Shown here: piece by piece, positions 34,004-46,179 of the stretch
How the letters are laid out: every line of letters starts with the position of its first letter
Numbering within the stretch: position 1 is the stretch's first letter
NCBI GenBank assembly: GCA_015680685.1
Contig: MNCI01028261.1
Location: 5,085-69,084, forward strand
Direction: 5' to 3'
DNA length: 64,000 bases
From: Gnetum montanum
Taxonomy: Eukaryota > Streptophyta > Gnetopsida > Gnetales > Gnetaceae
Position numbers and translations under genes: made by a program
Notes under the pieces: model-generated
What the model was told of the DNA's origin: nothing
Database searches by the model: none
What the model saw: the letters and a program-made list of their open reading frames with translations, nothing else

Positions 34004-34889
34004 TGATGGGATGCGATATCACATCGGCCGCGATATCGTGTCCTCCCCTACGATATCGCATACATGATATCGTGGTGCACTATCATATCTATAAATAAGA
34101 GGTGGCTCTCCCTTATTTCCTCATCATAGGCTAGACAGTAGGGAAACTTTGGCAGATTGATCACTCCATAGATAGAATATTTTCCATGTGCCTACAGTAG
34201 GAGTCCCAAAGTGAATGGATCTTTATTCGAGCAAACATTGTACCTAAAGATAAGTTTGTGTCCAGTAATAAAGATGAGCTTCGTGGATAAACCTTGCAGT
34301 GCATGGAATAGGATTTTGTTACTATTATTTATTACAAGTTATTTACTGTTTTCTCCTAGTAAGACGGAATGAGTACGACTTGATTACAAGCATTTAAGGA
34401 TGTGTACGGATGATCAAGGAATAGATGCTCATCGCACTTAGGCTAGATTAGATTCTCTTACCTTTTCCTCCTAGTTAAGTGCCTCAGTATGACCACTTTG
34501 AGCATGTGCGTTACGCTTGGTGATCCCAACAATGATTAGCGTTTGGTAGCCACGATTGCATCGATTCAGGGTATGTACGATAAGTGGGAACGGATGCTAA
34601 CGCTAGGTAACTTAGACTTAGTTCATTAGTTAGAGTGAGTAATTAGTTTCTCAACCCTTCACCCTATTAGCATAGGAGACAAAAACAGAAAAGACTATAA
34701 AAATCATATACCTTAGAATTGCTTAACCATACACTATGACAGCTACAAGTAAGTCTGGGAAGATAACGAATGATTAACCCTAAGTGTTCCATGGGGTGTG
34801 TAGGCACTTAGTCTTCAGAGTTCGACCAGATCATGCGTGCTACGCTTGTATTCGTATGGTTGAGTGTAGGGGTATCTTGCCACTCATCA
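34004..34889 (+). repeat. 3' LTR of element A
   Basis: 886 bp, TGATGGGATG...CACTCATCA, followed by the TSD ATTAT. It has four GATATC sites instead of the six (plus two GATATT) of the 5' LTR, TATAAATA at 34090-34097 and AATAAA at 34267-34272. Confidence 0.95.
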
Positions 34890-34894
34890 ATTAT

Positions 34895-35756
34895 GATCGA
34901 AAGAAACTTTATACGAAGATCAAAAATAAGGAACTTTTGTATATCTAGGACAACCTAACAAAAAAAGAAACAATTATGCCTAAATAGCATTAGAGGAGGC
35001 ATAAAAAAAGGTAGCTTCTTTATATACTCCTATATCCTACCACCTATGATTTGAAATTAGTCAAACAATCTTAGGCTTCCATTATTTTATAATTGAAATA
35101 GGTAGTTGGGTCTAGATTCCAAAATAAGAAAGAACCTTTTGTTTATGTAATCGAAGATCAATTAAATATGAGCATCACATATTCCTAGAAAGTTACAAAA
35201 AATGACAAATCATTGCTAATAACTTAATTAAGATTTTAAAAATAACACCAAGAAAATAGATGAGATGGGAATATTTCCTTGTAATATGTAAAAGTTTATG
35301 TAGATATTTTACATGAAGGTATGAACATATTGCACTTTGTTGAATATGAATTTCAAGATATTGTACATCAAGTCAAGATTTTTATATATGTCCATAGTTA
35401 ATAATTTTCAAATGTTATTCTAAGACAAATAGCTTCTAGTATGTATCAACATCTCAATGTATAAATGATCATACTTTATTTCTTATACCAAATTATAAGA
35501 CTAATAAATTTTAGTAATGACAGAAACTAGAGTCTCTACTTTAAGAAGCTTGACCCAAAAAACGAAATACAAATTCTATAGTAACTACTTAACATCATCT
35601 CTCTCAAAAAGTAGTTTTATAACTTGAGTTAAATGTTGTCTTTTCAAAATCTAGAAGCAAATATCCTTCCCCATTAAACTTAGATTTGTTTATTGACGTG
35701 TATTTCTTACTATTAAAAATTTTATATACTATTAATATATAATCATGAACAATTGT
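34895..35756 (+). other. Right flank of element A, possible LINE continuation
   Basis: AT-rich DNA with stops in every frame. Because A sits inside a LINE RT with a perfect TSD, the LINE 3' part should continue here; short readings such as YDRKKLYTKIKNKELLYI are compatible but not diagnostic. Confidence 0.35.
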
Positions 35757-36651
35757 TGATGAGTGGCAAGTATATCCTATGGCCAACCATATGAATTACA
35801 AGCATGCAATGCAGTTCATTAGAATTCCATAGACCTTAAGGTCCTAAGTACATTGGTTCTAGGAAGTGAAATCTAATCATTACGATCATTGTCTTCTCAA
35901 ATACACTTGTGAAGCTTAGTTGTATGGTTAAGTGTAATTGGGGCACATGATTTTTATTATTTGATATTTTATTCACCTATGATTGATAACAAGTTGAAAA
36001 TTAATTTATTAACTAATTTAACTAATCAATTTCTAATTAATAACTAACTATTCTAACATAAGAATCTGGTCTATCTTTCTGTCTACACTTGAACACATAC
36101 AACATTGCCAGGTTACCAAGCATTAAGTGCTATTGGGATTACCAAGCACTATATGTTATGCTTGAAGTTATCATACTTATGTGTTTAGTGTATTTATATT
36201 AATTAGTTAATTAATTAAAGTTTTATCTTAATTAATCACATAATTAATGAAAATGGTAAATGTAGAAATAAATTATTAATCTATTCCAAGTGCTGCAAGA
36301 TTTCATGAAAAGGCTCATCTTTATTGTTGTTCACATAGGTGTGCTCAGGTACATCAATGCTCGAATGAAGATCCATACACTTTCTGACTCTTGCTACAAG
36401 CACTTAGAAAAATATTCTAGCCCTCAAATGACAAAACTGCAAGAGCTTTGCTACAACTATGATAAGAGCTTTGTATTTATAGACTTTATTGTGGAGCTGC
36501 GTTGATGAGGCACCATAAATGCAGAAAATGCTACATTGATGTGGCCTTGTCAATAGGGCAACACCATATCAATGAGGCCACACGATGAGGACCTATTGAT
36601 GGAGGCCATGTCGATGGGGGCATGTTGACATGATACTTTGATGCTTCATCA
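35757..36651 (-). repeat. 3' LTR of element C
   Basis: 895 bp. On the minus strand it reads TGATGAAGCATCAAAG...CACTCATCA. The polyadenylation signal is TTTATT at 36320-36325 (AATAAA on minus). The preceding minus-strand GTGGGTGTA is the PPT-like end of the internal region. Confidence 0.9.
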
Positions 36652-36889
36652 TACACCCACGGCTAAATGAAAACTTACCCTCAAGTTCCTTTACAAAATG
36701 GAAAAGGTATGGGATTATTAACTAACTCTTAACATAACAAACTAAAATAACAAAACTAACAACAAAACTAAGTGCCTAAGTATACAGATTGACATCATTA
36801 CAAAAAAATTGTGGTGTTTGTGATACAAAATTGAACATCATGACATGACTAAAATTAGATAGCACATCCTTTCAGGGCATGAAGGTGGT
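36652..36889 (-). other. Non-coding tail of element C before the 3' LTR
   Basis: It corresponds to 11660-11859 of element E (shared reading around CTCAAGTTCCTTTACAAAATGG on the plus strand here). No ORF. Confidence 0.55.
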
Positions 36890-39762
36890 TAAGAAGATAA
36901 AATTATTTTAGGTAGTGAAGGTTTTTGAGGTTCTAAAGGACCTTCTCTAGCTTCAGGCACGTGTAGTGGCTAAGGAGGCTATGGCTATTCTACTATGATT
37001 AATACCTTCAATGGAAGGTAAAAGGCATCCAATAATGCCTTTATCTTCTTCTTCTTGCTCCAGGGATCATTCATAGTTCACATGATATCACTAATATTGG
37101 TTGAATGGGCCTATCCCATAGACAAGGCATTACTAGGAATAACTCCTTGACATTGATAAACCAGGTAGCGAATTGTTTGTGTTTGATATCAAACATCTTG
37201 ACTATGTTTTGTAGTTGATGGTAGTCATTCATTCTTTAGGCCAAGCTCTTAATAATGGATCTCTAATCAGTATCTTTGCCCTTGAGAACCTCAAGTTTAG
37301 CATTTGCCTCTATAAGCTTTTGCTTAGTGTCCTTGTAGTGCTTGAACTTGGCCTTGTACAATAAGTATGAGTTGGCCACTTGGCTATTTGGTAGTCAACA
37401 TAGCTAGGTTTATGTACTAGATATTGGTAAGCTCCATATATTCAATCATCTTCTCTATCTGCAACTCCTTCAAGCAAATTTCTACTTTATTGTATTGATT
37501 AATCCCATTGATGATGGGCTACCATATTTTGCATCCTTGTTGGAGTTGCTGGAGGGTCTCGTTCACCTTTGCCTTCATCACTTAGATGTGTTTCTCATTT
37601 ACTTCCTTCTATAGGCCAACTTGATCTTTGTAGTAATCCTTGATTCTTTTGAAATTGAGAGCCTCTGATTTCTAAGCAACTACTTCTATTGCAATCTTTT
37701 GGCAAAGGGCGCTAACTTCCTCCATGGAGAGGTTTCTATTCTTGGCTACCAATCTTCTTAATTTTGTGTTTTCTTTGGCTAGTTACTCCTCCTATTAATG
37801 GATAAAATCAATCAACTATTGTTTATGTCCATTAATGTTTTGTAGGCGATGATTTTCTATGGTCAGCTACACATTCTCCTGGTAGGTCAGATCCAAGGCC
37901 TTTGGAATCTTATGCTAGGTGGCATCTACCAAGGATTGGTAGAACAGTGTCATCTCCATCATACCCTCAACTCCTTATAACCTAGTATAGATTTTTTGAA
38001 GAGATCCATCTCTTGTCAATGCTAAGTTGAGAAATGTAGGGTCAATAATCTAGGTTCTCAATTCATCAACTTCTACAACCAAGCATTCATTCAGCTCCTT
38101 GGCTATTTTGAGTTATCCTTTCAAAGTAATGTTCTTACCTTTTGCCTCTAGCAACTCTGACTGGGTTGTAGTTATATTATCTAGAAGGTCAAAGACATTT
38201 GAAAGTAGTTACCCAGGTCCTACCATTTGGTCTACCAATTGTTGATGTTGTGTTGCATTTAATTTACCGCTTATGATCCTTGTAGACATTTGGACATCTT
38301 TAAGTATAGTGACATCTAGTATAGATGTCGTAGGTGCATTGAATGTTGTAGTGATTTTGTCAGCAACCACCTCAACTACTATTTCTTTCCCTTAGTGCTA
38401 CATCATCAGTACTGTTGTTGCATAACTAGTATTATTGCCCCCTCACCCTCCTCCAAGTGTACCGAGAAGGTCACAACATTTTTAGAATTATTTGGGAGTT
38501 GTTGCTATTCTAAGAGAGATACCATTACCTCTTTAGTGCCAGGATTCAACCTTTAGAACAACTATGTTTATTAGGTAGAGAAAATGGATCCACATCCTTC
38601 CATTAGGCTAACTGTTTGGGCCATCTCATTTAGGTGACTCATCATGGGTTGGTACACAAATGGGTCTCCACCACTCATGCTTGCTTATTACTCTTGCTTA
38701 CGTAAGAGTCATTCTTGATACTCATGTAGCCATTGGGATGCTGTAGCGATGTCTAGCACTATTTTCTAAGTGGTAGGTGGAGGTGGTGGCTATTGATCCT
38801 TTTTCGAGATTATTGTTGTAGGTGTTTTATCCTTCAACATTTTTGCTCAATTAGTGGTCAAATCACATTGACCAACATTGTTAGTGTAGTAGACTATTCC
38901 TTTCCTTCAACATAATTTTCAGATGAGGCATGGGAAGGGAAGTGCCTTCCTTCCATGTTCATTCTCCTTGAACTGCTTCTCTATATGTATATAGATTAGT
39001 TGTGGAAGATTGATTGGGAGTCTCCCACTTAGAGTAGCACATGCATGGGTAGAAAAGGTAGTGATCTTGTTGGGCCTCACTGTGACGTTTAGGTGAAAGG
39101 TTGCAATCTTGTAGTGGATTCTTTCTACTAATGTGAGTGCATCGTACTTCTTGCGGTCAACAACATAGCACCACCAAACCCATTTCTTTTTGATGCTAGG
39201 GTCTACCTGCATTGGAATCTTAGCGAGATTCATCCCATTTTTAGGCAACCCAAATGCCTCTGCAATGGATTACACTGATTAGGACACTAAAATGTCTTCA
39301 ATTTTGACCACTGAGCTAGCTTGCCTATTTTTCCAAAATAGGAACATCTCTCCCATGTACCACTCCCCACTACAAGTGATAATTGACCACATGGGAGAGG
39401 TCTTTAGTTGGTCCTATACCTCTTTAGGTGCTTGCTCCAAGAAAGAGCTAGAGTTTAACTCCTAGAGCACCATCTTCTAGACCTCCCTTGATCTAATTTG
39501 ATTTGGGTAGGCTTCCATTAAGGTTACCTTAAGGTTTACTTGTTGAGTTGGTACCTCATCCTAATGGGAATGTTCTATTACTACCACTTGTTCTAGAATT
39601 TGACAAATAGACTCCACTTTGGCCTCTTCCCTAAGAGGTTCTGTGGCATGGGTTGCAATTGGTTCTTCTTGAGCCTATTCTTGGCCCCTTTCCATTCTTT
39701 GCTATTTCTCCATTTTTTTGAGATGGTTCTCCTTCCTATGTGTGTTTACCTTTTGATGCCAT
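36890..39762 (-). pseudogene. Additional ORF (aORF) pseudogene of element C
   Basis: It starts MASKGKH at 39762 and is colinear with the aORF of element E. The best-preserved part is at 39248-38919: MPKNGMNLAKIPMQVDPSIK, WWCYVVDRKKYDALTLVERI, TTFSTHACATLSGRLPINLP, LIYIHIEKQFKENEHGRKA and LPFPCLI. After a low-complexity segment a Leu/Glu/Lys-rich, probably coiled-coil half runs from about 38350 to 37050. There is no convincing signal peptide or transmembrane helix. It sits between integrase and 3' LTR, the env-like slot of Athila elements. Total about 950 codons. Function unknown; independent preservation of the same layout in E argues it was a genuine protein of the clan. Confidence 0.65.
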
Positions 39763-42049
39763 CTATGGTATCAACATGTCCATGGATTAGTAGATATAAT
39801 ATGTAACTTAAAAAATTTGGATATCTTATCTCATTAATTAGTTATACTGGCTATAGTTGGACCATGGAAAATTGATTATTTTATTAATTAATTTTTATTA
39901 TAAGTGTCACCGGAGCTCATTGGAAGAGTTTGACTCCTGTAATTTGGTGTTTTAATGTTGATTTCTTAGTTAAAACTTTGTAGGAGTTAAAAAAATGTTG
40001 AAACATTTTCTGTCAAAAATGGCATGTTTGTGGCCCCCATGACTAAGTGCTTACCTTCGAAGGCTATAGGGTTGAATAATAGAGTGATTTGCCCATGACT
40101 AAGTGATGGGCTTTAGAAGGTTCTAGGCTCTAAAAAATGCAAAAACTCCTTAAGTGTTTGTGAGTAAATGTGAAAACATCTAAGAAGGTTTGCACATATA
40201 TATAGTATTTCTGCACTATGTCAATAGGGCTATGTATATGGGGCCTAATATATGCATGGGCTCCATCGATGGGGCCTCATTTATGAGGTCCATAAACAAA
40301 ATTTTCAAAATTGAATATTTCAAAAAAGATAAATAATTTTTGAATGAATTTAGGGTCCATGGAGTTCCAAGAAAACCAAAAATATGATGAAATAATTGAA
40401 GAGGATCTTTAGAAGCTCAAAAATTTGATGGAGAATGTGTGAATTAAAAAAAATTCTTAAAAAAGCGCATGGTCATATGTAGAAGGTGGATGCACAAAAG
40501 ATTCTAATTGTAAAAATGCCTAAGGATAAGGTGCTTAACAAACCCAACCAAGAGATATGCAAGTGGGTCCTTCCCATAGTAGGCACATGCCTTATTTTCC
40601 CTTTCATAACTTCAACCTAAGGAGTCCATGGGCCCCATAGGTGATTAATGATTGATGAAATTTAAGGACCAAAACCTAGAAGATTCTATCAAAGAATTTA
40701 AGTACATCACACAAAGACACCAAATAAGAACATGGACACTAGTAGTGAGGTGAGTTATGGGAAGCATGGATGGATGAGGGAGAAAGTAGAATGGAGTTCC
40801 AAATTGAGGTCATAAAAAGTCCCTCTTAGATTTGTGATTAAATGACCTTAGAAGATCCATCCTTAGTCCAAACCAAAATCAACCACTTTTAGTGACTTTG
40901 CATTGCCACTCCAAGACTGATCCATCCCCTTGAGATACAAGAGTGCTTCCACAAAACATCCACCATTCCTTAAAGAGGTAAAAAGAGAAGTAGAAAGTGA
41001 GAGAGGGCCTTAGTTATAGGAGATCTTTAGGCATGGGTAACATGTTTTTTTAGTCCCATAACCAGTGCTTGTACTTGTTTGTTTGTCTAAGGGATATGCT
41101 TTGAATTCCCATCATGTTTTTGTTTTTTTATTTTCTTTTATTTTTTTTCATTTTTTTCTTTTCTATCTTTTTTTACTTTTTGGATGAGAACCACATCATG
41201 TAAAGACTTATTCAACTTTCTATTATTGGTCGACATGGAATGATAAGAAATCCATGAAAACACTCATGCATCCAAGTAAGTAGAAGAGTGCAAAGAGTAT
41301 TAAGTCCCCTTGAAGTCACACCATGTGCAAACCTTTGAATCCTTTCTAATTCTTGAAATCACCAAGGTCAAAAATTTATTAAAATTTTATTTAATGAAAG
41401 GGACCTCATACTTCCAAAACAAGGAAAACTAGAGTTTGTGAATGGGTGGATGATGTGGACTCACTTCCTATTCCATGAAAAAGAAACCATGTCTTAGCCA
41501 TTAGCACAAAAATTCAAAAAAAGAAACTAGAGATTAGTAAATCAAACATTAAGCACAAACTATCATTAACAATAACTACAACACCACTGTGTCCTATTGG
41601 CACAAAGCACTTTTATTAACAAAAAATTAGAAAATTACACTAAAAGAAATTAAAATATATAAGAAAAGGTAAAATATTTAAGAAAAATTTAAATCTACTA
41701 ATGATAATATAAAATAAAAAATGATGTAAAATAGAAAAAAATTTTAAAAATAAAAAGGTGTAAAATAAAAAATTTTCAAGAAAATAAAAATATGTAAAAC
41801 AAAAAATAGAACAATTGAGGAGCCATGTATATGGTTAGCATGGATGGCCACCTCCCCCATGAGTAAGTTGGAAGGAGGAGATCTAAAAATTTGAGCATGG
41901 TTGTCCATCTATTAAGGTATTTGTTGCACAGGCTTACTTTGTCTTGTGAAAAGGCTTTACTTATTGGATGTTGACCAAGTGCTTTTTATCTAGACTCTTA
42001 AGTTTGTATATCAACATGACCCCAGAAGAAAAGATTTCATAAATGATGT
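39763..42049 (-). other. Non-coding block between integrase and aORF, element C
   Basis: It contains the shared block (minus strand ATGATGTGGTTCTCAT, purine tract, GAATTCAAAGCATA, about 41215-41060) and very A-rich DNA at 41600-41820. No ORF is supported. Its left part (40400-39800) matches 8060-8700 of element E. Confidence 0.6.
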
Positions 42050-43200
42050 AAGGTCCTTCCCACAATGTCTATAACTTAGTTTTTAAAGGTATGTATGTGG
42101 GGATCCAGTGGAAAACCTTATCTCTTGGGTGAAATTTGATCCTTCTGATTCATAGGTCATGTTGTTTTTTGTTAAATGGATTGTGCACTTCATTCAAGGA
42201 TAGGACTACCAATCAATTTTCATCTAGCACATTTAGGTTGATTAGTCTTTCTTTTTGTGCTAGACTTAGGTTAGGATCTAGGTCACAAGTTGTTATGAGT
42301 GTATGAAGCTTGAATTGAATTGGTAGTGTTGGAAGTTTTCCATAACCAACTCATAGGGAGAGTAGCTAATAGGGAGTTTCTATATTGAGTAGTAGGGCCA
42401 AAGGGCATCATCAAATTTGGTGCTCCAATCTCACCTATATTTGCTAATAGTTCTCGTTAAAATCTTTGTGATCTCCTTGTTAGTAACCTTTACTTGACCA
42501 TTGGCTTGGGGTTGATAGGGTGTTGTTAAGTTATGTTTAACCCCCAAGCATTACATGAGTTTTTTAAAAGTGGTGCCTATGAAGTATGTTCCATTGTTAT
42601 AAATTAGTGCACATGGCACCCCAAACCTATTCACAACATATTGGTTTACAAACTACATAGTAGTGAATGATGTACAATTAATGACAACTATTGCTTCTAC
42701 ATATTTTGTGGAGTAATCAAAGGTGACGATTATATATGCCTTTCCATTGGACATGGATGTGATGGAACCCATGAAGTTGATGCCTCATATGTTAAAGGAT
42801 TCTAGTGGTTGAATCCATTATTGAGGACCCTCCATTCATGTGGTCATCTCATCATCTCATTGACAGCACTCACAGGATTGGACAAATTGGTGGGCATCTC
42901 TGAAGATTGTGGGCTAGTAGTATCCTACCATTAGGATTCTTATGGCTGTGCATCTCCTTGCATAGTGGCTCCCACAAGGACCCTCATGAGTGTCCTAGAG
43001 AATGCACAGTTGATTATCATCAAGTACATACTAATGAACTAGGCCATCAACCCACACCTTATAAAGGTGTTTGTTGATTTTCATGAAGTGTTTGGCCTAC
43101 TGAAGAAACTATTATTTCTTCCTATAGTCAAAATCTTGTGACATCTCTTAAGTAAAAGGATAAGTGAGAATGCCATCATACCATTTTGGTTTTGTAGGCA
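42050..43200 (-). pseudogene. Integrase pseudogene of element C
   Basis: The zinc-binding HHCC region reads GSHYARRCTAIRIL...CECC. The core reads GINFMGSITSMSNGKAYIIV, VNRFGVPCALIYNNGTYFIG and TPYQPQANGQVKVTNKEI. The positions of the three catalytic acids (GIDF, SDNG, GQxE) read N, N and K. The C-terminal part includes KFHPRDKVFHW, WEGPYIIYEIF and HLVNIQ-VKPFH. It would insert cDNA into the host chromosome. Several TAG/TGA stops. Confidence 0.8.
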
Positions 43201-43229
43201 CTTGTTCATTTATTGCACCAAAAAATAGG

Positions 43230-43670
43230 AGTTCATTAAGAAATTGGTCAAAGAGCAGGCTCTCCTCCTCTTTGCTATTCCATTGTAATCAAGATAAGTG
43301 ATCAATAATCACATTCTTAGTTTCCTTTCAATTTACCATTGTGAGATCAAATTCGTGCAAGATCACAAGCCATTGTATAACATGGGGACTTATCGTTGAC
43401 TTGTTCATGAGGAAGTGAATGGTAGTATGGTCAATGTGCACAAATCCTTTATATCCAAGCACATAGTGCCTGAACTTCTCTAGAGCATATACCACCATCA
43501 TTAGTTATTTCTCTATCATGATGTAATTTAACTGTGCACCCACAATGCTTTGACTTGTGTAGTCAATGTAATATGAACATTTCTTGTCATCCAACTATGT
43601 AAGTAGGACTCCTAAGGAATAATTTGATGCTTCTATCATGATATGAAACTATATGGATCAATCAAGTGCT
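43230..43670 (-). pseudogene. RNase H pseudogene of element C
   Basis: It reads FHIMIEASNYSLGVLL (first catalytic Asp replaced by Glu), QLNYIMIEK-LMMVVYALEKF, FVHIDHTTIHFLMNK, LHEFDLTMVN and VIIDHLSWL. This is the Ty3/gypsy RNase H that degrades RNA in the RNA:DNA hybrid and follows RT. Confidence 0.75.
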
Positions 43671-44510
43671 CATAGAATTGGAGTTTCTACAAGCTTCTAC
43701 TTGAGGCTCTAGAATGCCTTTTTACATTCCTTGGTCTAGATGAATGGAGCATCTTTCTTTGTTAGCTAGACAATGATTTTGCGATCTTAGAGAAATTCTC
43801 TATGAATTGTTGGTAGTAGCTAGTATGTCCAAGAAATGACCAAACATATTTAATGGTTTCTGGTTGGCAAGTTATTCCTTTGATGACCCTTATTTTTTAG
43901 GGTCCACCTCAATCCCTTCATATAAAATTCTATGTCAATGCCTTCTTAGACCATGGGATGGCTCTTTTGCCAATTGAGTTGAAGATTCAACTCCATACAT
44001 CTTTTGAGTAATTATGCAAGGGCATCCAAGGCTTGCTTGAATGTCGCACTATAAATGGAGAAGTCATCCATAAAGACTTCCACTCTACTTCCAATTTTCT
44101 ATTGAAAGATGCTTAAGACCAAGCATTGGAAAGTGGCAGGAGCATTACACAGACCAAAAGACATCTTGTGATATGCAAAGGTTTCCCAAGGACTTGTGAA
44201 TGTTGTTTTGGCCTAATCTTTTGGTGTAATCTAGATCTGGTTATAGCCACTATAACCATCTAGAAAATTGTAATAGTAATGCCTCGATATGGTGTCCAAC
44301 ACCTAGTTAATGAATGGAAATGAAAAGTGATCTTTGAATGTTTTCATGTTTAACAACCTAAAGTTGATACAAACCTATCATTTTCCACCTCTCTTTGGCA
44401 CTATCATGAGTGGGTTGATCCACTTGCTATCTACAATGGGGTAGATGAACCCTACCTTAAGGAGTTGCTCAATCTTCTCTTTGATGATTTACTTCAACTT
44501 TGGGTTCAAT
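43671..44510 (-). pseudogene. Reverse transcriptase pseudogene of element C
   Basis: It reads EKIEQLLKVGFIYPIVDSKW, INPLMIVPKRGG, FLDGYSGYNQI, AKTTFTSPWETFAYHKMSFG, LCNAPATFQ and EVFMDDFSIYSATFKQAL. The catalytic FMDD box is intact; stops occur elsewhere. It matches plant Ty3/gypsy RT. Confidence 0.8.
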
Positions 44511-45079
44511 AGCTATTGTGCTTGCCTCCTTAGCTTCATGGACATATTAGTATAAATGTAGTGCTAGCATATCCATGGATCAATTATAGTGAGTTTAGGA
44601 TATGACCAAGAAAAGGCTATTGGCCATCTATTGATCACTTTCAATAGTTTTTCTTTCTGCTCAGGGGCAAGTTTGACATTAAGTATGACTAGCTTGCTAT
44701 TTTTCAAGAATGCATATTCTAGGCTAGTAGGTAGAGTTTCCAACTCTAGGGGCTTTTATTTAAAAATCTCATAGATCTCCAACTCTTCCTAATTGGTATC
44801 ATCATTTTCATTATTAGAGAGTTGGTGATGAACTTGTTCTAGATCATCTATGCCTACAACATAAGCACATGTTAGGCTCTCAATAGGTTCCATGCACATT
44901 GTGCTACTTTCAAGATCAGCAGTCAGCCATTGGGTGCCCTATTGTTTTGTGGCTACTGCATATAGACACCTTTGAATATCTACTTTATGTGCACACTGCT
45001 TGCATATAGAAATATATGTTCATTTCATGGACAAGAGTTTCTGCATGTAATTACACCCTACATCGCTATATGTGATGCA
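44511..45079 (-). pseudogene. Protease-RT spacer of element C
   Basis: A degraded polyprotein spacer, rich in Glu/Lys/Leu in the minus-strand frame, equivalent to 54900-55430 of element B. No domain motif. Confidence 0.45.
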
Positions 45080-45480
45080 TGGAACTCACTTCTTCTTGAT
45101 ATTCCCAAGTACATTTTCCTTAGATATTTCAAAGAAAAGATCTTTCATGTTCATTTTCGTATCAACAGTGCTTATCCATGTGCATCCCATAATGATTAGG
45201 AAGTCCCTCTTATAGTTCTTAACTTTGATTACTAGGAAATCGGTAGGATAAGACCACCCACAGAAAATAATCATAATGTCCTCTACTAGTCCTAATTGAA
45301 TAGTAATGGAGTAGTCCATCAATTCTAATTGGATATTTCTTTTCTTAAGTGGTAGAAAGTTCCACACAGTATACATCTCATGAGAAATTAATTCTATATC
45401 AAAACTTGAATCAAGAAGATCTTTACATGGTTCATTCCTAGCAATATGCAAATAGATAAGAGGACTTCCAAGATCATCTA
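45080..45480 (-). pseudogene. Aspartic protease pseudogene of element C
   Basis: It reads HIARNEPCKDLLDSSFDIEL: the catalytic LLDSG motif is LLDSS, with Asp kept and Gly lost. Then come EMYTVWNFLPLKKRNIQLEL, QLGLVEDIMI, GWSYPTDFLVIKV and LIIMGCTWISTVDTKMN. A 121-codon stretch is stop-free. A local duplication of the TTTACATGGTTCATTCCTA segment lies at about 45420-45545. Confidence 0.75.
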
Positions 45481-46179
45481 ATTTCCTAGCAATAATTTCC
45501 TAACAATTTCCTAGATAAGATAAGAAGAGCTTTACATGGTTCATTCCTAGTAATATACAACATGAGTGAGCATAATAGTATGGATTTTGGATGACATTTG
45601 GTTTGAAGGATTCTTGATAGAATGGTTTGTAGAGGGTGAGGTAGGAGTAGAGTGATCAATTGCCTAAGTTTGTGAGGGCTTGCTAGGGTTTTTTTATTGG
45701 AAAAATGATCTTTTACAAGCATGAGGTTCATAATAATTTAATTGATGAACTGGTTGCAGATTAACGACCCTGGTAGCATTGTGTTGCTACAGTTGGGTTG
45801 GAAGTTCATCCTACATGGATGGAGCAAGCAATAACTGTATTGAGGATGGAGGAATAGGAGGATAAGGCTGGAATGTGGTATCCCTCCTAGAATGCGAAGA
45901 ATAAGTTCTATAGTATTTAGGGGGATAGTAGTGATGTTGGAAAGGAGAAACAAAACTAAAAGAGTCATGTGGAGACAAGGGTTGTTGAACGTAATATCCA
46001 TATGGATCTGGTTTTCTATAAAGGTACTATTGCCTTGGTGGTGGCATCCCCCATGACTATGGGTGTTGAGACTATTGATACAACTCATACAATTGTGGTG
46101 AAATTTCACTTGGATAATATTGTTGTTGTTGATGGAACTGCCTAGGATTTCCTTGAGGATAAGGCAATCTTCTTGGTGT

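Larger units (their letters stand above)
27577..34889 (+). mobile_element. Gypsy element A: complete ends, pol deleted
   Basis: Bounded by a perfect TSD ATTAT (27572-27576 and 34890-34894) inside a LINE remnant. It contains the 5' LTR (27577-28523), PBS, gag (from 28664), a protease remnant (to about 31890), then directly 3' non-coding DNA and the 3' LTR (34004-34889). RT, RNase H and integrase are absent: the sequence passes from the post-protease segment to a block equivalent to the one after integrase in element B (TCTCCCTTnCAA...CATGGGGGA) near 31920-31980. At 7.3 kb it is a non-autonomous deletion derivative. The two LTRs differ at roughly one base in ten over their last 215 bases, mostly by transitions. 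Confidence 0.9.
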
